Source: Stygiobacter sp043807765 (GTDB lineage Bacteria; Bacteroidota; Ignavibacteria; Ignavibacteriales; Melioribacteraceae). From it: a DNA stretch of 64,000 nucleotides. The first letter of the stretch is position 1. The number at the start of each line of letters is the position of its first letter. The notes beneath the pieces are model-generated. The model was not told the origin of the DNA and did no database searches. It was given only the letters and a program-made list of their open reading frames with translations. Of the stretch, positions 24,347 to 34,331 are shown one piece after another. The position numbers were made by a program, and so were the translations under genes. The stretch covers positions 1-64,000 of the forward strand of contig JAZDFQ010000061.1 in NCBI GenBank assembly GCA_043807765.1, given 5' to 3'.

Positions 24347-26578
24347 TTATACGCCCAGCAAATACTGAATCTTTACAAAGTATTGCTGGGTTGTGTTCTT
24401 CAAACCTATTTCGTTGTACTCAGCATAACTGCTTGTTGCGCCGGCGTAGAATGTTGTAAACGCATTCAGCTTATAGCTGAAGAGAGGATATAGATTAAAC
24501 GATTTATCGAATGAATTGTATTGAGTTATAACGCGTACATACATTTCCGAATTAAATTGATAGATGCCGACTATGCGGTAAATGTTGCCGTCATAAAACA
24601 AATTATCTTTTGCTTTTCCGGAAAGATTAGCCCGTGAGTAATCGAACGAAAGACTGATTTTGGAATCGGGACGAACGGTTAATCCGGCGTAGAAATTATG
24701 CCCGTTGCCCATTTCCGGCTTAGATGATCTGAAAATGAAATTTCCAATTTGTCCGTTTGCGTAAAAGGAAAGTTCTTTAATTGGCCGCGTGTTTATATTG
24801 AACATAACTCTATTAATTTTTTCGAACCAAATGTTGCCGAAACGTTCATCGTTAACTAACAGATAGTTTATGGAAATATTTGTCTGTCCCTTTAGCGTAA
24901 AGTAAAGCTGCGGCATTACATACTGTTCTCGCTTTATACCGCTAAAGTTGAACTGCATTTCTCCTTGCAGAGAAACTCCCCAGTTATCAATAAAGGAATC
25001 GGTAGGATAGAATTGATATTCATGTTCCATATACAACTGGCGGTAATTTACTTGCCCGAACAATCCGTTATAAGTTTGATACGTAGGAGAAAAATTGTTT
25101 AACACTGTTGCAAAACTATACGCGCGGCTATTGTAAGAAAGAGAAAGATGAAGCCCGTCGCCGGAATAACTTTCTCCGTCAAATGCAGCGGTATGGTTTG
25201 TATTGCCAAACTTTCTTGTATTGCCGAACAGCGCGTTGTTATTTAATTCCTTTGTCTTGCTTAAAAAGCCTTCTCCGCTAAAGTACCAGTTGGACCAAAA
25301 TTTATAATTCCAGTCGAGACCTACAACATAATTGCTTGCATCATCAATGTTTCTTCCAAGTCCGAGCAAGCCCAAATAATTTTCATCACCAAAATCATAA
25401 CGCAATCTTCCAACCGTTGCCAAAGATTTCATATCGGTAGAAACAAGATTGCTTCTTTCTTCACCCGGAACTTCAACAATGGTATTTCTATCGTAAGCGG
25501 AAAGAACCAGATAAGAAAGGTTGCCGCTCTTTCCTAAAACTCTTCCCGCGCCCAAAGGATTATTAATAGAACGGGAATAATACATTGGCGTTTGAAGCAG
25601 ATCATTTCCAGTTAAGAAAAAGGGACGCTTCTCATCGTAGTTAAGCGCAAATGTTGTGTTGATTTCGATTTGTTCAGCATCAGATTCAATCTGACTGAAA
25701 TCCGGATTGATAACTGCTTCAAGTGATAATGCTTGACTAGGTGAATATTTTAATCCGGCGCCAATTCTTCCTTTTAACGGATCGAATTTAAATTTTGAAG
25801 AAGGATCACTAAAATCTGTTATCTGACCGTTGCTTTGGCCAATTGCATAAGGAAGTAATTCCAGCGTGCCGCCGCTTTTTATATTTTTCAATCCGGTGAG
25901 CAACCCGGCTTGCGGCATAAAGGTTGGAATATTCCGATCAACTTTCACCCAAGAGACTTGATAACGGCTCTCTCTAGGAATGGTTCTAATAACATGCATA
26001 GGCCATGTGTGTTCTTCTTTTTCCGAAAAGGCTAAACTCTTGAAAGGGATTTTCAATTCAGCAGTCCAGCCATGGTCGTTTAAGGAAGCTGCCGAGTACC
26101 AGATATAATCCATCGAAGCATCTTCATTATCCATTGTAGCTAAAAGGTCACCTTGGTTGCCGTATGGATTAACCGCGAACTCGTAAGATTTTTGGTAATC
26201 GCCGTAAGTATCGAACACGACAATTACAAAATCATCATTATAAATTTTATCACGGTCGCTAACGTTAGCGCGTATGCTCTTCGGATCGTCATCCAAACAA
26301 TCGAATCCAAAATAGAGGTATTCATTATCGTAAAGAATTCTTGCTGTGGTTTTCTGTTTGGATTGGGTATTATCGCCGGGGCGTATTTCATAGTTAAGTT
26401 CGAATGACTTGGCCTTATTCCAGAGCGGATTATCAAGCTTTCCGGTCAATTCAATTGGAGAATCTATCCTTTCGGCATTAATTGCCGGTTTTTGTTCCGG
26501 AGATGTTTGCTGGGCTTTGATAATTGCGAGGAATAAGAAAAATAAAAGTCCCCATAACGTTGTAGAATTTAACTTCAT
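24347..26578 (-). CDS. DUF5916 outer-membrane protein with CBM9-like domain
   Basis: A 743-residue protein. Signal peptide at about 1-22; a carbohydrate-binding (CBM9-like, DOMON-type) domain at about 35-230 (LDNPLWNKAK, RILYDNEYLYFGFDC, DDFVIVVFDTYGD, GWTAELKIPFKSL), then a long region of alternating strands typical of a membrane beta-barrel (about 240-743; FFLTGNDLLQTPMYYSRSI). The terminal residue pattern VKIQYLLGV also fits a barrel. Family members sit in the outer membrane; the ligand is unproven. ggag precedes the ATG by about 9 bases. Confidence 0.88.
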   Translation of the reverse strand: MKLNSTTLWGLLFFLFLAIIKAQQTSPEQKPAINAERIDSPIELTGKLDNPLWNKAKSFELNYEIRPGDNTQSKQKTTARILYDNEYLYFGFDCLDDDPKSIRANVSDRDKIYNDDFVIVVFDTYGDYQKSYEFAVNPYGNQGDLLATMDNEDASMDYIWYSAASLNDHGWTAELKIPFKSLAFSEKEEHTWPMHVIRTIPRESRYQVSWVKVDRNIPTFMPQAGLLTGLKNIKSGGTLELLPYAIGQSNGQITDFSDPSSKFKFDPLKGRIGAGLKYSPSQALSLEAVINPDFSQIESDAEQIEINTTFALNYDEKRPFFLTGNDLLQTPMYYSRSINNPLGAGRVLGKSGNLSYLVLSAYDRNTIVEVPGEERSNLVSTDMKSLATVGRLRYDFGDENYLGLLGLGRNIDDASNYVVGLDWNYKFWSNWYFSGEGFLSKTKELNNNALFGNTRKFGNTNHTAAFDGESYSGDGLHLSLSYNSRAYSFATVLNNFSPTYQTYNGLFGQVNYRQLYMEHEYQFYPTDSFIDNWGVSLQGEMQFNFSGIKREQYVMPQLYFTLKGQTNISINYLLVNDERFGNIWFEKINRVMFNINTRPIKELSFYANGQIGNFIFRSSKPEMGNGHNFYAGLTVRPDSKISLSFDYSRANLSGKAKDNLFYDGNIYRIVGIYQFNSEMYVRVITQYNSFDKSFNLYPLFSYKLNAFTTFYAGATSSYAEYNEIGLKNTTQQYFVKIQYLLGV

Positions 26579-26781
26579 GCAGGCTACTCCAAACTTTCCG
26601 AAGAATTTAAATGAAAGAATTTGTTCACGGTTTTTAGACGCGCTTAAGGAACAAAACGTTACTATGAATTGAATAAATATTTTTCGCCTCGTGCATGATT
26701 CTAGTTGAATTGCTTACAGAAGAAATTAGGGATGCAGCCTATGTCTTAACAGTTCTTATTTGAAAAAGAGTGGCGTAAAAA

Positions 26782-27498
26782 CTAATCCAGCAGTTGGGTG
26801 AGAGAATAAATTGTGGTTATGTTTTCAAATTCGTTTGAAGAGTCCGTTTGATTGCCGCCGTTATGCTTAATTAGAATTGGTTTTATTCCCGCTGCAATGG
26901 CTCCATTGATATCATCTTTACTGTCTCCAACAAAAATTATTTCATCATTCTTCAACCCGGATTGTCTTAGTGCGATATTAAAAATTTCCGGGTTCGGCTT
27001 TTTTATTTCCGCAACGTCTGAAATAATTATAGGATCGAGATATTGATTTAGATTGTGCTGTGTTACAACTTTGTTAATGTGGCGGGTATGATCGAAGTTG
27101 GTTATAAGCGCAAGCTTATAAGTTTTTTGCAACGCTTCCAAAACAAAAGCGGCATCCTCAGCTAGTGTTATGTTAGTTTGCCAAACGCTTGCAGTTTCAT
27201 CAGCAAACTTTGCTAGTTCCTTCTTAGAAATTTTTATTCCGAGTTTTTCCAACCACAAATTAATTTTGGTTTCATAAGTTGTTAATCCAAGCGTTTTATC
27301 TTTTTCTATATCACTTTCCAGAATATCCGTGCAAATCTCACGAACCTCACTTAGAGAAATGTCTATATGCTTCAGAATGAAATTATAATAAGCGTTCACC
27401 CAATCGGAGTTCGATTGTTGCGCATCGTTAAAGACTAGGAGAGTTCCATATAAATCAAAGAAAACACCCTTGAAATCAGATAGAAGTTTACCATTCAT
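26782..27498 (-). CDS. HAD-superfamily hydrolase
   Basis: A 238-residue phosphatase-type protein: motif I FFDLYGTLL with the nucleophile Asp, motif II LALITNFD, a lysine in motif III (IKKPNPEIF) and motif IV GDSKDDINGAIAAG. The helical cap lies between motifs I and II, as in the HAD-IA (YjjG-like) group. The exact phosphate ester cannot be told. I chose the ATG at 27498; a TTG overlapping the hisN stop is an alternative that adds six residues. It is probably co-transcribed with hisN. Confidence 0.88.
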   Translation of the reverse strand: MNGKLLSDFKGVFFDLYGTLLVFNDAQQSNSDWVNAYYNFILKHIDISLSEVREICTDILESDIEKDKTLGLTTYETKINLWLEKLGIKISKKELAKFADETASVWQTNITLAEDAAFVLEALQKTYKLALITNFDHTRHINKVVTQHNLNQYLDPIIISDVAEIKKPNPEIFNIALRQSGLKNDEIIFVGDSKDDINGAIAAGIKPILIKHNGGNQTDSSNEFENITTIYSLTQLLD

Positions 27499-27512
27499 TA
27501 TTCTATTCTGAT

Positions 27513-28268
27513 TCAAGATTTTAAAATAGAAATTACTTCATCGTGTATAGCTCCCCCTGTTGCGATTATGCTAGTTCCAGTTTCGGCATTGCCTCCATGG
27601 TAATCTGTAATAATTCCTCCGGCTCCTCTAATTACCGGAATGACCGCCATAGAATCCCAGACACTCATGATTGGATCAATCATAATATCAGCATAACCGG
27701 TAGCAACAAGGTAGTAGCCGTAGCAATCTCCCCATTGGCGATAAACTTTTACTTTGTGCATCAATTCATCAAACTTTTTTATGTTCTGGTATTTTTCAAT
27801 ATGGATATGATCTGTAGTTAAGAGAGTGGCTGAAGCAATATCGTTACATTCACGCACATGAACTTTAGCACCGTTAAGTTCTGCTGTTTCGTTATCGCCA
27901 ATTAAATACTCTTTTAGCACGGGCTGATTAATTACGCCGAGAATCGGTGTCCCGTTTTTTGTTAAAGCAATTAAAGTTCCGAAGGTAACAGTACCGTGAA
28001 TAAAACTTTTAGTTCCGTCGATAGGATCGAGAATCCATTTGTATTCCGCATCGGGATTGTACTCGCCGAATTCTTCGCCCAGTATTCCATGTTCGGGAAA
28101 GCGCTTCATAATCATTTCGCGCATCATCTCTTCTGCCTTTTTATCGGCAATTGTAACGGGGGTTGAATCGGCTTTGTTATCAATAGAAAATTCTTTGCGC
28201 CAGTATTGGTTAATTATTTTACCACTCTCATCGGCAAGTAGTCTGCAAAAGTCTTTTAGTTCGTTCAT
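27513..28268 (-). CDS. hisN: Histidinol-phosphatase of the inositol-monophosphatase family
   Basis: A 251-residue enzyme with the IMPase metal site: GEEFGEY, ILDPIDGTKSFIHG and the late SVWDSMAVIPVI. GDCYGYYLVATGYADIMIDP is characteristic of the HisN-type histidinol-phosphate phosphatase, which performs the penultimate step of histidine synthesis. No other his gene is in the window. A related inositol- or PAP-phosphatase role cannot be ruled out. It directly precedes the HAD phosphatase gene. Confidence 0.87.
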   Translation of the reverse strand: MNELKDFCRLLADESGKIINQYWRKEFSIDNKADSTPVTIADKKAEEMMREMIMKRFPEHGILGEEFGEYNPDAEYKWILDPIDGTKSFIHGTVTFGTLIALTKNGTPILGVINQPVLKEYLIGDNETAELNGAKVHVRECNDIASATLLTTDHIHIEKYQNIKKFDELMHKVKVYRQWGDCYGYYLVATGYADIMIDPIMSVWDSMAVIPVIRGAGGIITDYHGGNAETGTSIIATGGAIHDEVISILKS

Positions 28269-28431
28269 ATAACTCTCTATAACATTGTTAAGTAAAAATC
28301 ACGGTTTTAGTCCTCGACTCCGCTCGGACTGACGAAAATTCTCATAAAGTCAATTTTTATAATTGGATTGTATTCCATTGCAAAGATATTTCAAACAAGT
28401 CTTTATCAAAAATTATATTTTCGTAAAGGTT

Positions 28432-29394
28432 ATGAATACTTACAAAGCAAATAACGAAAGTGTACTTAGCGCATCGGAGATTATCAAGTCGGGCGGACTG
28501 GTTGCATTTCCGACGGAAACTGTTTACGGTTTAGGCGCCGATGGATTAAACCCGCTTGCCGTTGCAAAAATTTTCGAGGCTAAGAAGCGTCCTACTTTTA
28601 ATCCTTTGATTCTTCACATAGCAGATATAAGCTGGTTAAAGAAACTTACTTCAATTGAAAACGGCAGAATTGAACAATTAATAAATAAGTTTTGGCCGGG
28701 ACCTCTAACGCTTGTCCTAACAAAGACCGAACTTGTGCCCGACATTGTTACATCCGGCAACCCGACTGTAGCTGTAAGAATGCCGAATCATCCGGTGGCG
28801 CTCCAGTTAATTGAAATGAGCGGAAGACCAATTGCCGCGCCGAGCGCAAACAAGTTTGGGCACCTTAGTCCAACCGAAGCCGCTCACGTTGCAAAATATC
28901 TTGGGGATAAAGTTGATATGATTCTTGACGGCGGCAAATGCTCTGTCGGTGTGGAATCAACAATTGTGCAATTTCACAATGATGAATTTTATTTACTCCG
29001 CCACGGCGGCTTATCTAAAGAAGAAATTGAAAAAGAGATCGGCGAGATTAAAATTAGAATTGCCGACGAAAACAAACCAAACTCTCCGGGTCAACTTCCT
29101 TTTCATTATTCGCCCAACACTCCGCTAAAGTTTTTTTCTGAAAAACTTCTTGACGAGAATAAAAAGCTCGGCGTGCTATTCTTCAAAGAAAATAAATATG
29201 AGTTTCCTTTTGCTGACGCGCGTGTGCTTTCATCAAACGGCAATCTACGAGAAGCAGCCGCAAATTTATTTTCCTTTCTGCATGATCTTGAAAAAGAAAA
29301 CCTTGATTTAATTCTTGTTGAGCCAATTGAAGAGAAAGGTTTAGGGCGGGCTATTATGGATAGATTGCGCAAAGCGACAAAGCAACACGAATGA
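28432..29394 (+). CDS. Threonylcarbamoyl-AMP synthase (TsaC/Sua5)
   Basis: A 320-residue enzyme making L-threonylcarbamoyladenylate, the precursor of t6A37 in ANN-decoding tRNAs. The YrdC domain (about 10-200) shows GGLVAFPTETVYGLGADG, KRPTFNPLILHI, WPGPLTLVL, RMPNHP and SANKFGHLSPT. The C-terminal Sua5 domain, joined by a LPFHYSPNTPL linker, makes it the long Sua5 form. I chose the ATG at 28432 (aaagg just upstream, and the conserved N-terminus); a longer frame begins 69 bases earlier without support. Confidence 0.94.
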   Translation: MNTYKANNESVLSASEIIKSGGLVAFPTETVYGLGADGLNPLAVAKIFEAKKRPTFNPLILHIADISWLKKLTSIENGRIEQLINKFWPGPLTLVLTKTELVPDIVTSGNPTVAVRMPNHPVALQLIEMSGRPIAAPSANKFGHLSPTEAAHVAKYLGDKVDMILDGGKCSVGVESTIVQFHNDEFYLLRHGGLSKEEIEKEIGEIKIRIADENKPNSPGQLPFHYSPNTPLKFFSEKLLDENKKLGVLFFKENKYEFPFADARVLSSNGNLREAAANLFSFLHDLEKENLDLILVEPIEEKGLGRAIMDRLRKATKQHE

Positions 29395-29505
29395 TAAATT
29401 TGTTAGCCGATCACTCAAAACCGATATAGCAATGAGCATATATGTTCTCTGTATCGTCCCAAAAGGTAGATGTCGCATAATTAATTTTTTGATAATAAAT
29501 AGCCC

Positions 29506-29540
29506 ACGGATGACACGGATTTAACGGATTTGCACTGATA
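29506..29540 (+). repeat. Dispersed repeat, copy 2 (cggatgac-type)
   Basis: cacggatgacacggatttaa and so on; about 27 of 34 bases match the minus strand of 17461-17498. Confidence 0.6.
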
Positions 29541-29586
29541 TATTTTTGATTCATTAATTATGCAACACCCACCCACATGATTTTTA

Positions 29587-29638
29587 GCTCCGTTAGGAGC
29601 GACATATCCCGCATTTCGGGATGCCGTAGAGCGGCATC
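29587..29638. repeat. Three consecutive hairpins
   Basis: gctcc-gtta-ggagc (29587-29600), atcccg-cattt-cgggat (29606-29622) and gatgccg-tagag-cggcatc (29620-29638). The second and third share the bases gat, so they cannot both form fully. The clustered structure suggests a mobile intergenic repeat or a processed RNA, not a simple terminator. Confidence 0.6.
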
Positions 29639-29775
29639 TATAGAATAACGAACACACACATTTGTTGAGTCCCTTTGGGGATGGTATAAAACAATTTACC
29701 AATAGGTTGAATTCTATTGCTCATTAAATCCATTATCATCTTAATATTTTCCTTCCCATATCGAGATTAAGCTAA

Positions 29776-30603
29776 TTAGCTTTGCTGAAACTTTGCTATT
29801 GCGTCCTTTAGAAAATTCGGCAAAACAGTTTTTCTAGTAAGTTTAATTCCATTCTCAACTTCAAGCAGATTAAGCATTTCGTAATATTTTTTCTCGCCAT
29901 ATTTACTTACAACATGTTCTTTTCTTTCCGGCTGACGAAAATGATGATACATACTCGCCGCGTCAGCCTCAGGATGAAACTGCGTTCCGGCAAATTCATC
30001 ATTGATTCTAATTGCCATCATTGCCCGTTCGTAAGGAACGTGATCTCTAATTTTTTCGAGACAAAGAATTTTTGCCCCAAGTTCTTCAAATGCTATTCTG
30101 TTTGGCTGAACAACTTGCCATTCGCGAAAGTCAGCCGCATAGAAAATCTCCGAAAGATTTTCAAGCAGATTATCTTCTTTACCAAACTCAGTTAAATGAA
30201 CCGGCATTACGCCGAATGATTTTGAGTGGCGTTTTATAACTTCGCCAAGCTTGAAATATCTTGCCATTATCTGGAACGAATGGCAGATGAAGAAAACGTA
30301 TTTCTTTCTTTCATTGTTATGGTTGTGCGTCCAGATAAAATCGAGCAGACGAAAATATTTTGATTCCCATGTGCTGCCCATACCATCCCAAGGACTTCCC
30401 GGCCCTCCCGAAGAAATATAAATATCATATTCCAGATTTGGGAGTTCAAGCTTATTTCTTGTCTCGTAAAAATTATATGAAAGAGAAACATCCGGATGGT
30501 TGCAATCCGTTTCATTCAATATATCGCGGATACAACGAATTCCTTGATTCTCTTCTCCATTGTACAAATCAATTACAGCGACTTTTATTTCTTGTTCTTT
30601 CAA
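29776..30603 (-). CDS. Class I glutamine amidotransferase-like protein
   Basis: A 275-residue protein with the GATase1 triad: the nucleophile Cys in FFICHSFQIM and the His-Glu pair in GTQFHPEADA, plus SSGGPGSPWDG as the oxyanion strand. It is freestanding, like GMP-synthase-like amidotransferases that act on small amines. The C-terminal part (about 215-275) is longer than in the minimal domain. The substrate is unknown. Confidence 0.86.
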   Translation of the reverse strand: MKEQEIKVAVIDLYNGEENQGIRCIRDILNETDCNHPDVSLSYNFYETRNKLELPNLEYDIYISSGGPGSPWDGMGSTWESKYFRLLDFIWTHNHNNERKKYVFFICHSFQIMARYFKLGEVIKRHSKSFGVMPVHLTEFGKEDNLLENLSEIFYAADFREWQVVQPNRIAFEELGAKILCLEKIRDHVPYERAMMAIRINDEFAGTQFHPEADAASMYHHFRQPERKEHVVSKYGEKKYYEMLNLLEVENGIKLTRKTVLPNFLKDAIAKFQQS

Positions 30604-30656
30604 TCAAATTCCTTTCAGTTGAAAACAGCGCCGCAATTTTACATCAAAGCACCGGG

Positions 30657-31136
30657 CTAAACAAATATCTGATCCATATGATGCCTAAGATGAAAATAGT
30701 AATCGCGGATAAAGTAATCCAAAGTTGCCGATTTGTTTTCCGGAATTCCAACCGAAGCAATATCAAACAAATTATGTTTTTTTCTTTCTGCCAGCAGCAC
30801 TTCATCCGGAATTTCGCCGGCAAGATGAGCGATTAGGAAATTAAATCCTTTCCACAATTCTACAAGCGCAAACCAGTTTACATATTGATAATTCTGCGCC
30901 CGCACCCATTCATCTTGGTCGTAGCCAAGAAAAACCAAATCATCTTTAAACTGTGCGCGGACAAATCTCTGATGATTGTTTGATGCCGAATCAACTAAAT
31001 GGCCCAAGATTTCTTTCTTAGACCATTTTCCATCTTGCTTCGATGACGCTTCACCATCTCCGATCAACAACAGTTTAGCGTATGATTCAAGAAGATATTC
31101 TTTTTGTTCATCAAGAAAACTTTTTAATGAATTCAT
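30657..31136 (-). CDS. DinB-family protein
   Basis: A 159-residue four-helix protein with the DinB metal-site pattern: GKWSKKEILGHLVDSASNNHQRF and the late YFHLRHHMDQI. Related proteins use Zn or Ni for thiol-dependent transfer; the precise reaction is unknown. Its start overlaps the stop of the tricorn-like protease gene (atga), so the two are co-translated. Confidence 0.88.
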   Translation of the reverse strand: MNSLKSFLDEQKEYLLESYAKLLLIGDGEASSKQDGKWSKKEILGHLVDSASNNHQRFVRAQFKDDLVFLGYDQDEWVRAQNYQYVNWFALVELWKGFNFLIAHLAGEIPDEVLLAERKKHNLFDIASVGIPENKSATLDYFIRDYYFHLRHHMDQIFV

Positions 31137-34100
31137 TTTATTCCTTTAGTAGCTTCTTCTATTGCTTTATCCAGTTGAGGATCTTTTTTCTCAAGTCTGT
31201 CTTTGAAAGTTGTCTTAACATAAATATCCGGCTTAACACCTTCAATCTCCAAATCCTTTCCATCAAGAGTAAAACATCCCCAAGAAGGTAGTCTGTAGAA
31301 AGAACCATCCACAAGACTTTTTCCGGAAGTAAAAATAATCCATCTGTAGCTTTCTGTTCCAATTATTTTACCTAAGCCCAGCTGTTTAAATCCTTGCGAT
31401 GTCATTTCGGCATCGCTTAGCGTTTGTTCATTGATAAGAATTACTATTGGTTTAGCCGCCGGCGCAAAGTTTGGCTGAATTGTTAAAGCTCCCCCTCTGT
31501 ATTTCCATTGCAAATAGGGGCGCTGACTTAAGAATTGCAAAACTGCATCGTGAACATTTCCGCCGGTGTTGAAACGAAGATCGTAAATCAATCCCTCTTT
31601 GTAATGAAACTCATTCGTCATTTCAATCAAGAAATTCTCAAGTTCTCCATCTCCCATATTTTTCATGTGGACATAAGCAATTTTGTTGTTTGTTTTTTCG
31701 TCAACATATCTTTGGTTTTGCTCAACCCACTCATCATACAAATTAGTTTTTAATTCACCATAGCTTTGCGGATGAATTTTCACATTTACATTTTCACTTC
31801 CTCGCTTGAATGTCAGAGTTATTTCCTCCGGTTGAGAAGTGGTTAAGAAATATCTATCCCGGTTAGCTTCTTTGTCAATCGCGGTTCCGTTAAGTGAAAC
31901 AAGTTCATCGCCCGGAAGTATTGCATTTCCCTTTTTCCAAACTGCTGAGTTCTTGAGAATTGATTTTACCTTGTAAGGATTCTCATTCTCAAAAACAATT
32001 CCCGTTTCTATTGATTCGGTTTTGTAGAATACTTTCTCTTCGTCGCCGTTAGAGTTAAATCCAAGATGCGAAGAATTGAGCTCGCCTAACATATCATTTA
32101 ACAGCAAGCGTAAGTTGGTTCTGGATTTTACATAAGGAAGAAACGCAGCGTAGTATTTGCCAAGTTTATTCCAGTCGGCTCCGTGAAATTTGTCATCGTA
32201 AAAATTTTCTTCTAGGTTAGCCCAAGTTTCATAAAACATTTGATTGAATTCGGCTGAAAGATTTCTTGTGAATTTTGCTTCTGTTTCAACTGCAGTTAGT
32301 TTGCTTCCAGCAAAATCGATTTTGTAAATCTTGCCTGAAGCCATCAAGTAATAATTGTCTTTGCCTTTAGTAATTTGATAACCGCTTACTTTAGCTCCTT
32401 CAAATTTCTTGGCTTCCGGTTTATCAAATGGTTTTAGAATTAACTGATAAAGATTATTTCCTTCTCCTTCGTGGTTAGAAGTAAAGAGCAATCTTGTTTC
32501 ACCACCTTTTTGGTAAATAAACGGCTGACCTTGCGATCCGCTAAGTTTAACTGTGCTTTCCCAGCGGTCTTTCAATCCGGCAAAATCAATTTCCACTTTT
32601 ACTTTGGATGAATCTTTCTTTTCCGGTAAAAATAATTTATCAAACCGGTCGGACTTAAATTCTTTATCAATCGGTTGAAGTGCTATTCTGTAGATATCAT
32701 CGTTTCTTGTACCACGCGGATAACTTGGAGTTAATCTATCTGTTGAAAAATAAATGTATTTACCATCCGCTGACCATGTTGGTGAACCTTCCGAAACTCC
32801 GGTCTTTGTAATCTCGTTAGATTTTTCCGTTTTGAAATCGAAAACAAAAATATCGGATTCGAAATTTCTCTGCGCTGTGTAAGCTAAAAATCTGTCGTCC
32901 GGAGAAAAACTCGGGTCACCCGGATTGAGAGCCCAGAACTCGTCCTTCACAATTGTTTTTGATTCCAACGATTTAGTATCGAGAACCCGCAGCTCATTTC
33001 TTCCGCTGAAGTATGCCACTTTACTTCTATCATTACTAATTACAATTGATTGATTATTCTGCTCATCTTTTGTCAGTTGTTTCTTTTCACCTTTTCCATC
33101 GGCTTTTATTGTAAACAGATTTAGCCAGCCATTAACTGTTTGATTGAAAATTATTGTATCATCGTTCAGCCAAAGTACTTCAACAATACGTTCTGCCGGA
33201 TTTGTATTAATCTGTTTTACAAACTTTCCTTCAACATCTGAAACAAACAACTCGCCACGGGAAACAAACACAAACTTTTTTCCATCCGGCGATGCGGAAA
33301 AATTTGTAACCGCGCCTTTGGTATTATACTCTTGAGAGTTAGTTAGCTTGTAATTGCTTATTAACGCTACCGGAACCTTATCAGCTTTGCCCGATTTTAC
33401 GTCGTAAACAAAAAGCTGGTAATCTTTTTCGAAAACAACTTTCTCTCCATTCGCGCTAACTTTTGGTTTCTTGATTGAAGCATCAAATTTTGTTAGCTGC
33501 TTCTTCTTCCCATTCTCAAATGTGTAAAGGTTGTATTCATCGTTTCCTTCATCACTAGCAAAATAAATCTTGCCATTCTTATCAATGGTTTGCCAAAAAT
33601 CTTTTCCTTTGTAATCCGTCAGTAGCTTTAATTCTTTCGTTGTCGGATTGTAGAACTTAATGTCCGGATTGAAATCACCTTTGTAATGTTTTCTGTTTGC
33701 CTGGCTCCAGCTTTCCCAAGTATCATTGAAATAAAATCCTTTACTAATTGGGTCCTCCACCAAATTATGCGGCCAGTTAAAAAAGTTATCAAACAAACGC
33801 ACCGGTGTTTCACCATTTAACGATACTTTGAACGCTGTTACAGAATTAAATCTATCTGAAGCGAAGTAAATAAATTTGGAATCCCAAGACCACGATTCAA
33901 TTAAATCGTTTGAACTGTGGAAAGTCAGTTGCCTGATTATTCCGCCCAGTACCGGAATTACATAAACATTGTTATTCCCATCTTGATTGCTTGTAAAGGC
34001 AATCCACTTTCCATCGGGAGAATAAACCGGGCGTGTTTCATTTCCATCCATTGCGGTTAGGCGCAGAGCATTTCCGCCGTTAGCACCAACTGTCCATAAA

Positions 34101-34228
34101 TCACCTTCGTATGAAAACACTATTGTTTTGGCGTCCGGAGACAGCGCCGGATCGCTTAAAAAGTATTCTTGGGTTTGAGCATTAAGTTGTAAAAACAATG
34201 CAACGGCAAGTAGTATCACTTTTTTCAT
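31133..34228 (-). CDS. Secreted tricorn-like S41 protease
   Basis: A 1031-residue protein. Signal peptide about 1-18; an N-terminal set of PD40/WD40-like propeller blades (about 20-340, with repeated SPDGKWIAFTSN-type motifs), a second propeller region to about 640, a helical part, a PDZ domain (about 750-840: ENPYKVKSILKNSAVWKKG..LPGDELVSLNG) and a C-terminal S41 peptidase domain with the catalytic serine in LSDAEMTSQGF. The architecture is that of tricorn proteases, but with a signal peptide it acts outside the cytoplasm. The stop overlaps the dinB start by 4 bases. Confidence 0.92.
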   Translation of the reverse strand: MKKVILLAVALFLQLNAQTQEYFLSDPALSPDAKTIVFSYEGDLWTVGANGGNALRLTAMDGNETRPVYSPDGKWIAFTSNQDGNNNVYVIPVLGGIIRQLTFHSSNDLIESWSWDSKFIYFASDRFNSVTAFKVSLNGETPVRLFDNFFNWPHNLVEDPISKGFYFNDTWESWSQANRKHYKGDFNPDIKFYNPTTKELKLLTDYKGKDFWQTIDKNGKIYFASDEGNDEYNLYTFENGKKKQLTKFDASIKKPKVSANGEKVVFEKDYQLFVYDVKSGKADKVPVALISNYKLTNSQEYNTKGAVTNFSASPDGKKFVFVSRGELFVSDVEGKFVKQINTNPAERIVEVLWLNDDTIIFNQTVNGWLNLFTIKADGKGEKKQLTKDEQNNQSIVISNDRSKVAYFSGRNELRVLDTKSLESKTIVKDEFWALNPGDPSFSPDDRFLAYTAQRNFESDIFVFDFKTEKSNEITKTGVSEGSPTWSADGKYIYFSTDRLTPSYPRGTRNDDIYRIALQPIDKEFKSDRFDKLFLPEKKDSSKVKVEIDFAGLKDRWESTVKLSGSQGQPFIYQKGGETRLLFTSNHEGEGNNLYQLILKPFDKPEAKKFEGAKVSGYQITKGKDNYYLMASGKIYKIDFAGSKLTAVETEAKFTRNLSAEFNQMFYETWANLEENFYDDKFHGADWNKLGKYYAAFLPYVKSRTNLRLLLNDMLGELNSSHLGFNSNGDEEKVFYKTESIETGIVFENENPYKVKSILKNSAVWKKGNAILPGDELVSLNGTAIDKEANRDRYFLTTSQPEEITLTFKRGSENVNVKIHPQSYGELKTNLYDEWVEQNQRYVDEKTNNKIAYVHMKNMGDGELENFLIEMTNEFHYKEGLIYDLRFNTGGNVHDAVLQFLSQRPYLQWKYRGGALTIQPNFAPAAKPIVILINEQTLSDAEMTSQGFKQLGLGKIIGTESYRWIIFTSGKSLVDGSFYRLPSWGCFTLDGKDLEIEGVKPDIYVKTTFKDRLEKKDPQLDKAIEEATKGIK

Positions 34229-34331
34229 TTGTAACCTTCAGTTTAAATTTATGGTGGTGAATCTATCTTATTTCTTTCAATTAAGAAATGGAAAATTCTT
34301 TGTAATTTTTCGGCAACAAATTATTGAATAG

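Larger units (their letters stand above)
29395..29775. other. Gene-free spacer rich in repeats
   Basis: It lies between convergent genes. It holds copy 2 of the cggatgac repeat (29506-29540), a cluster of three hairpins (29587-29638) and a small ccctttgggg hairpin. No coding region is seen. Confidence 0.5.
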
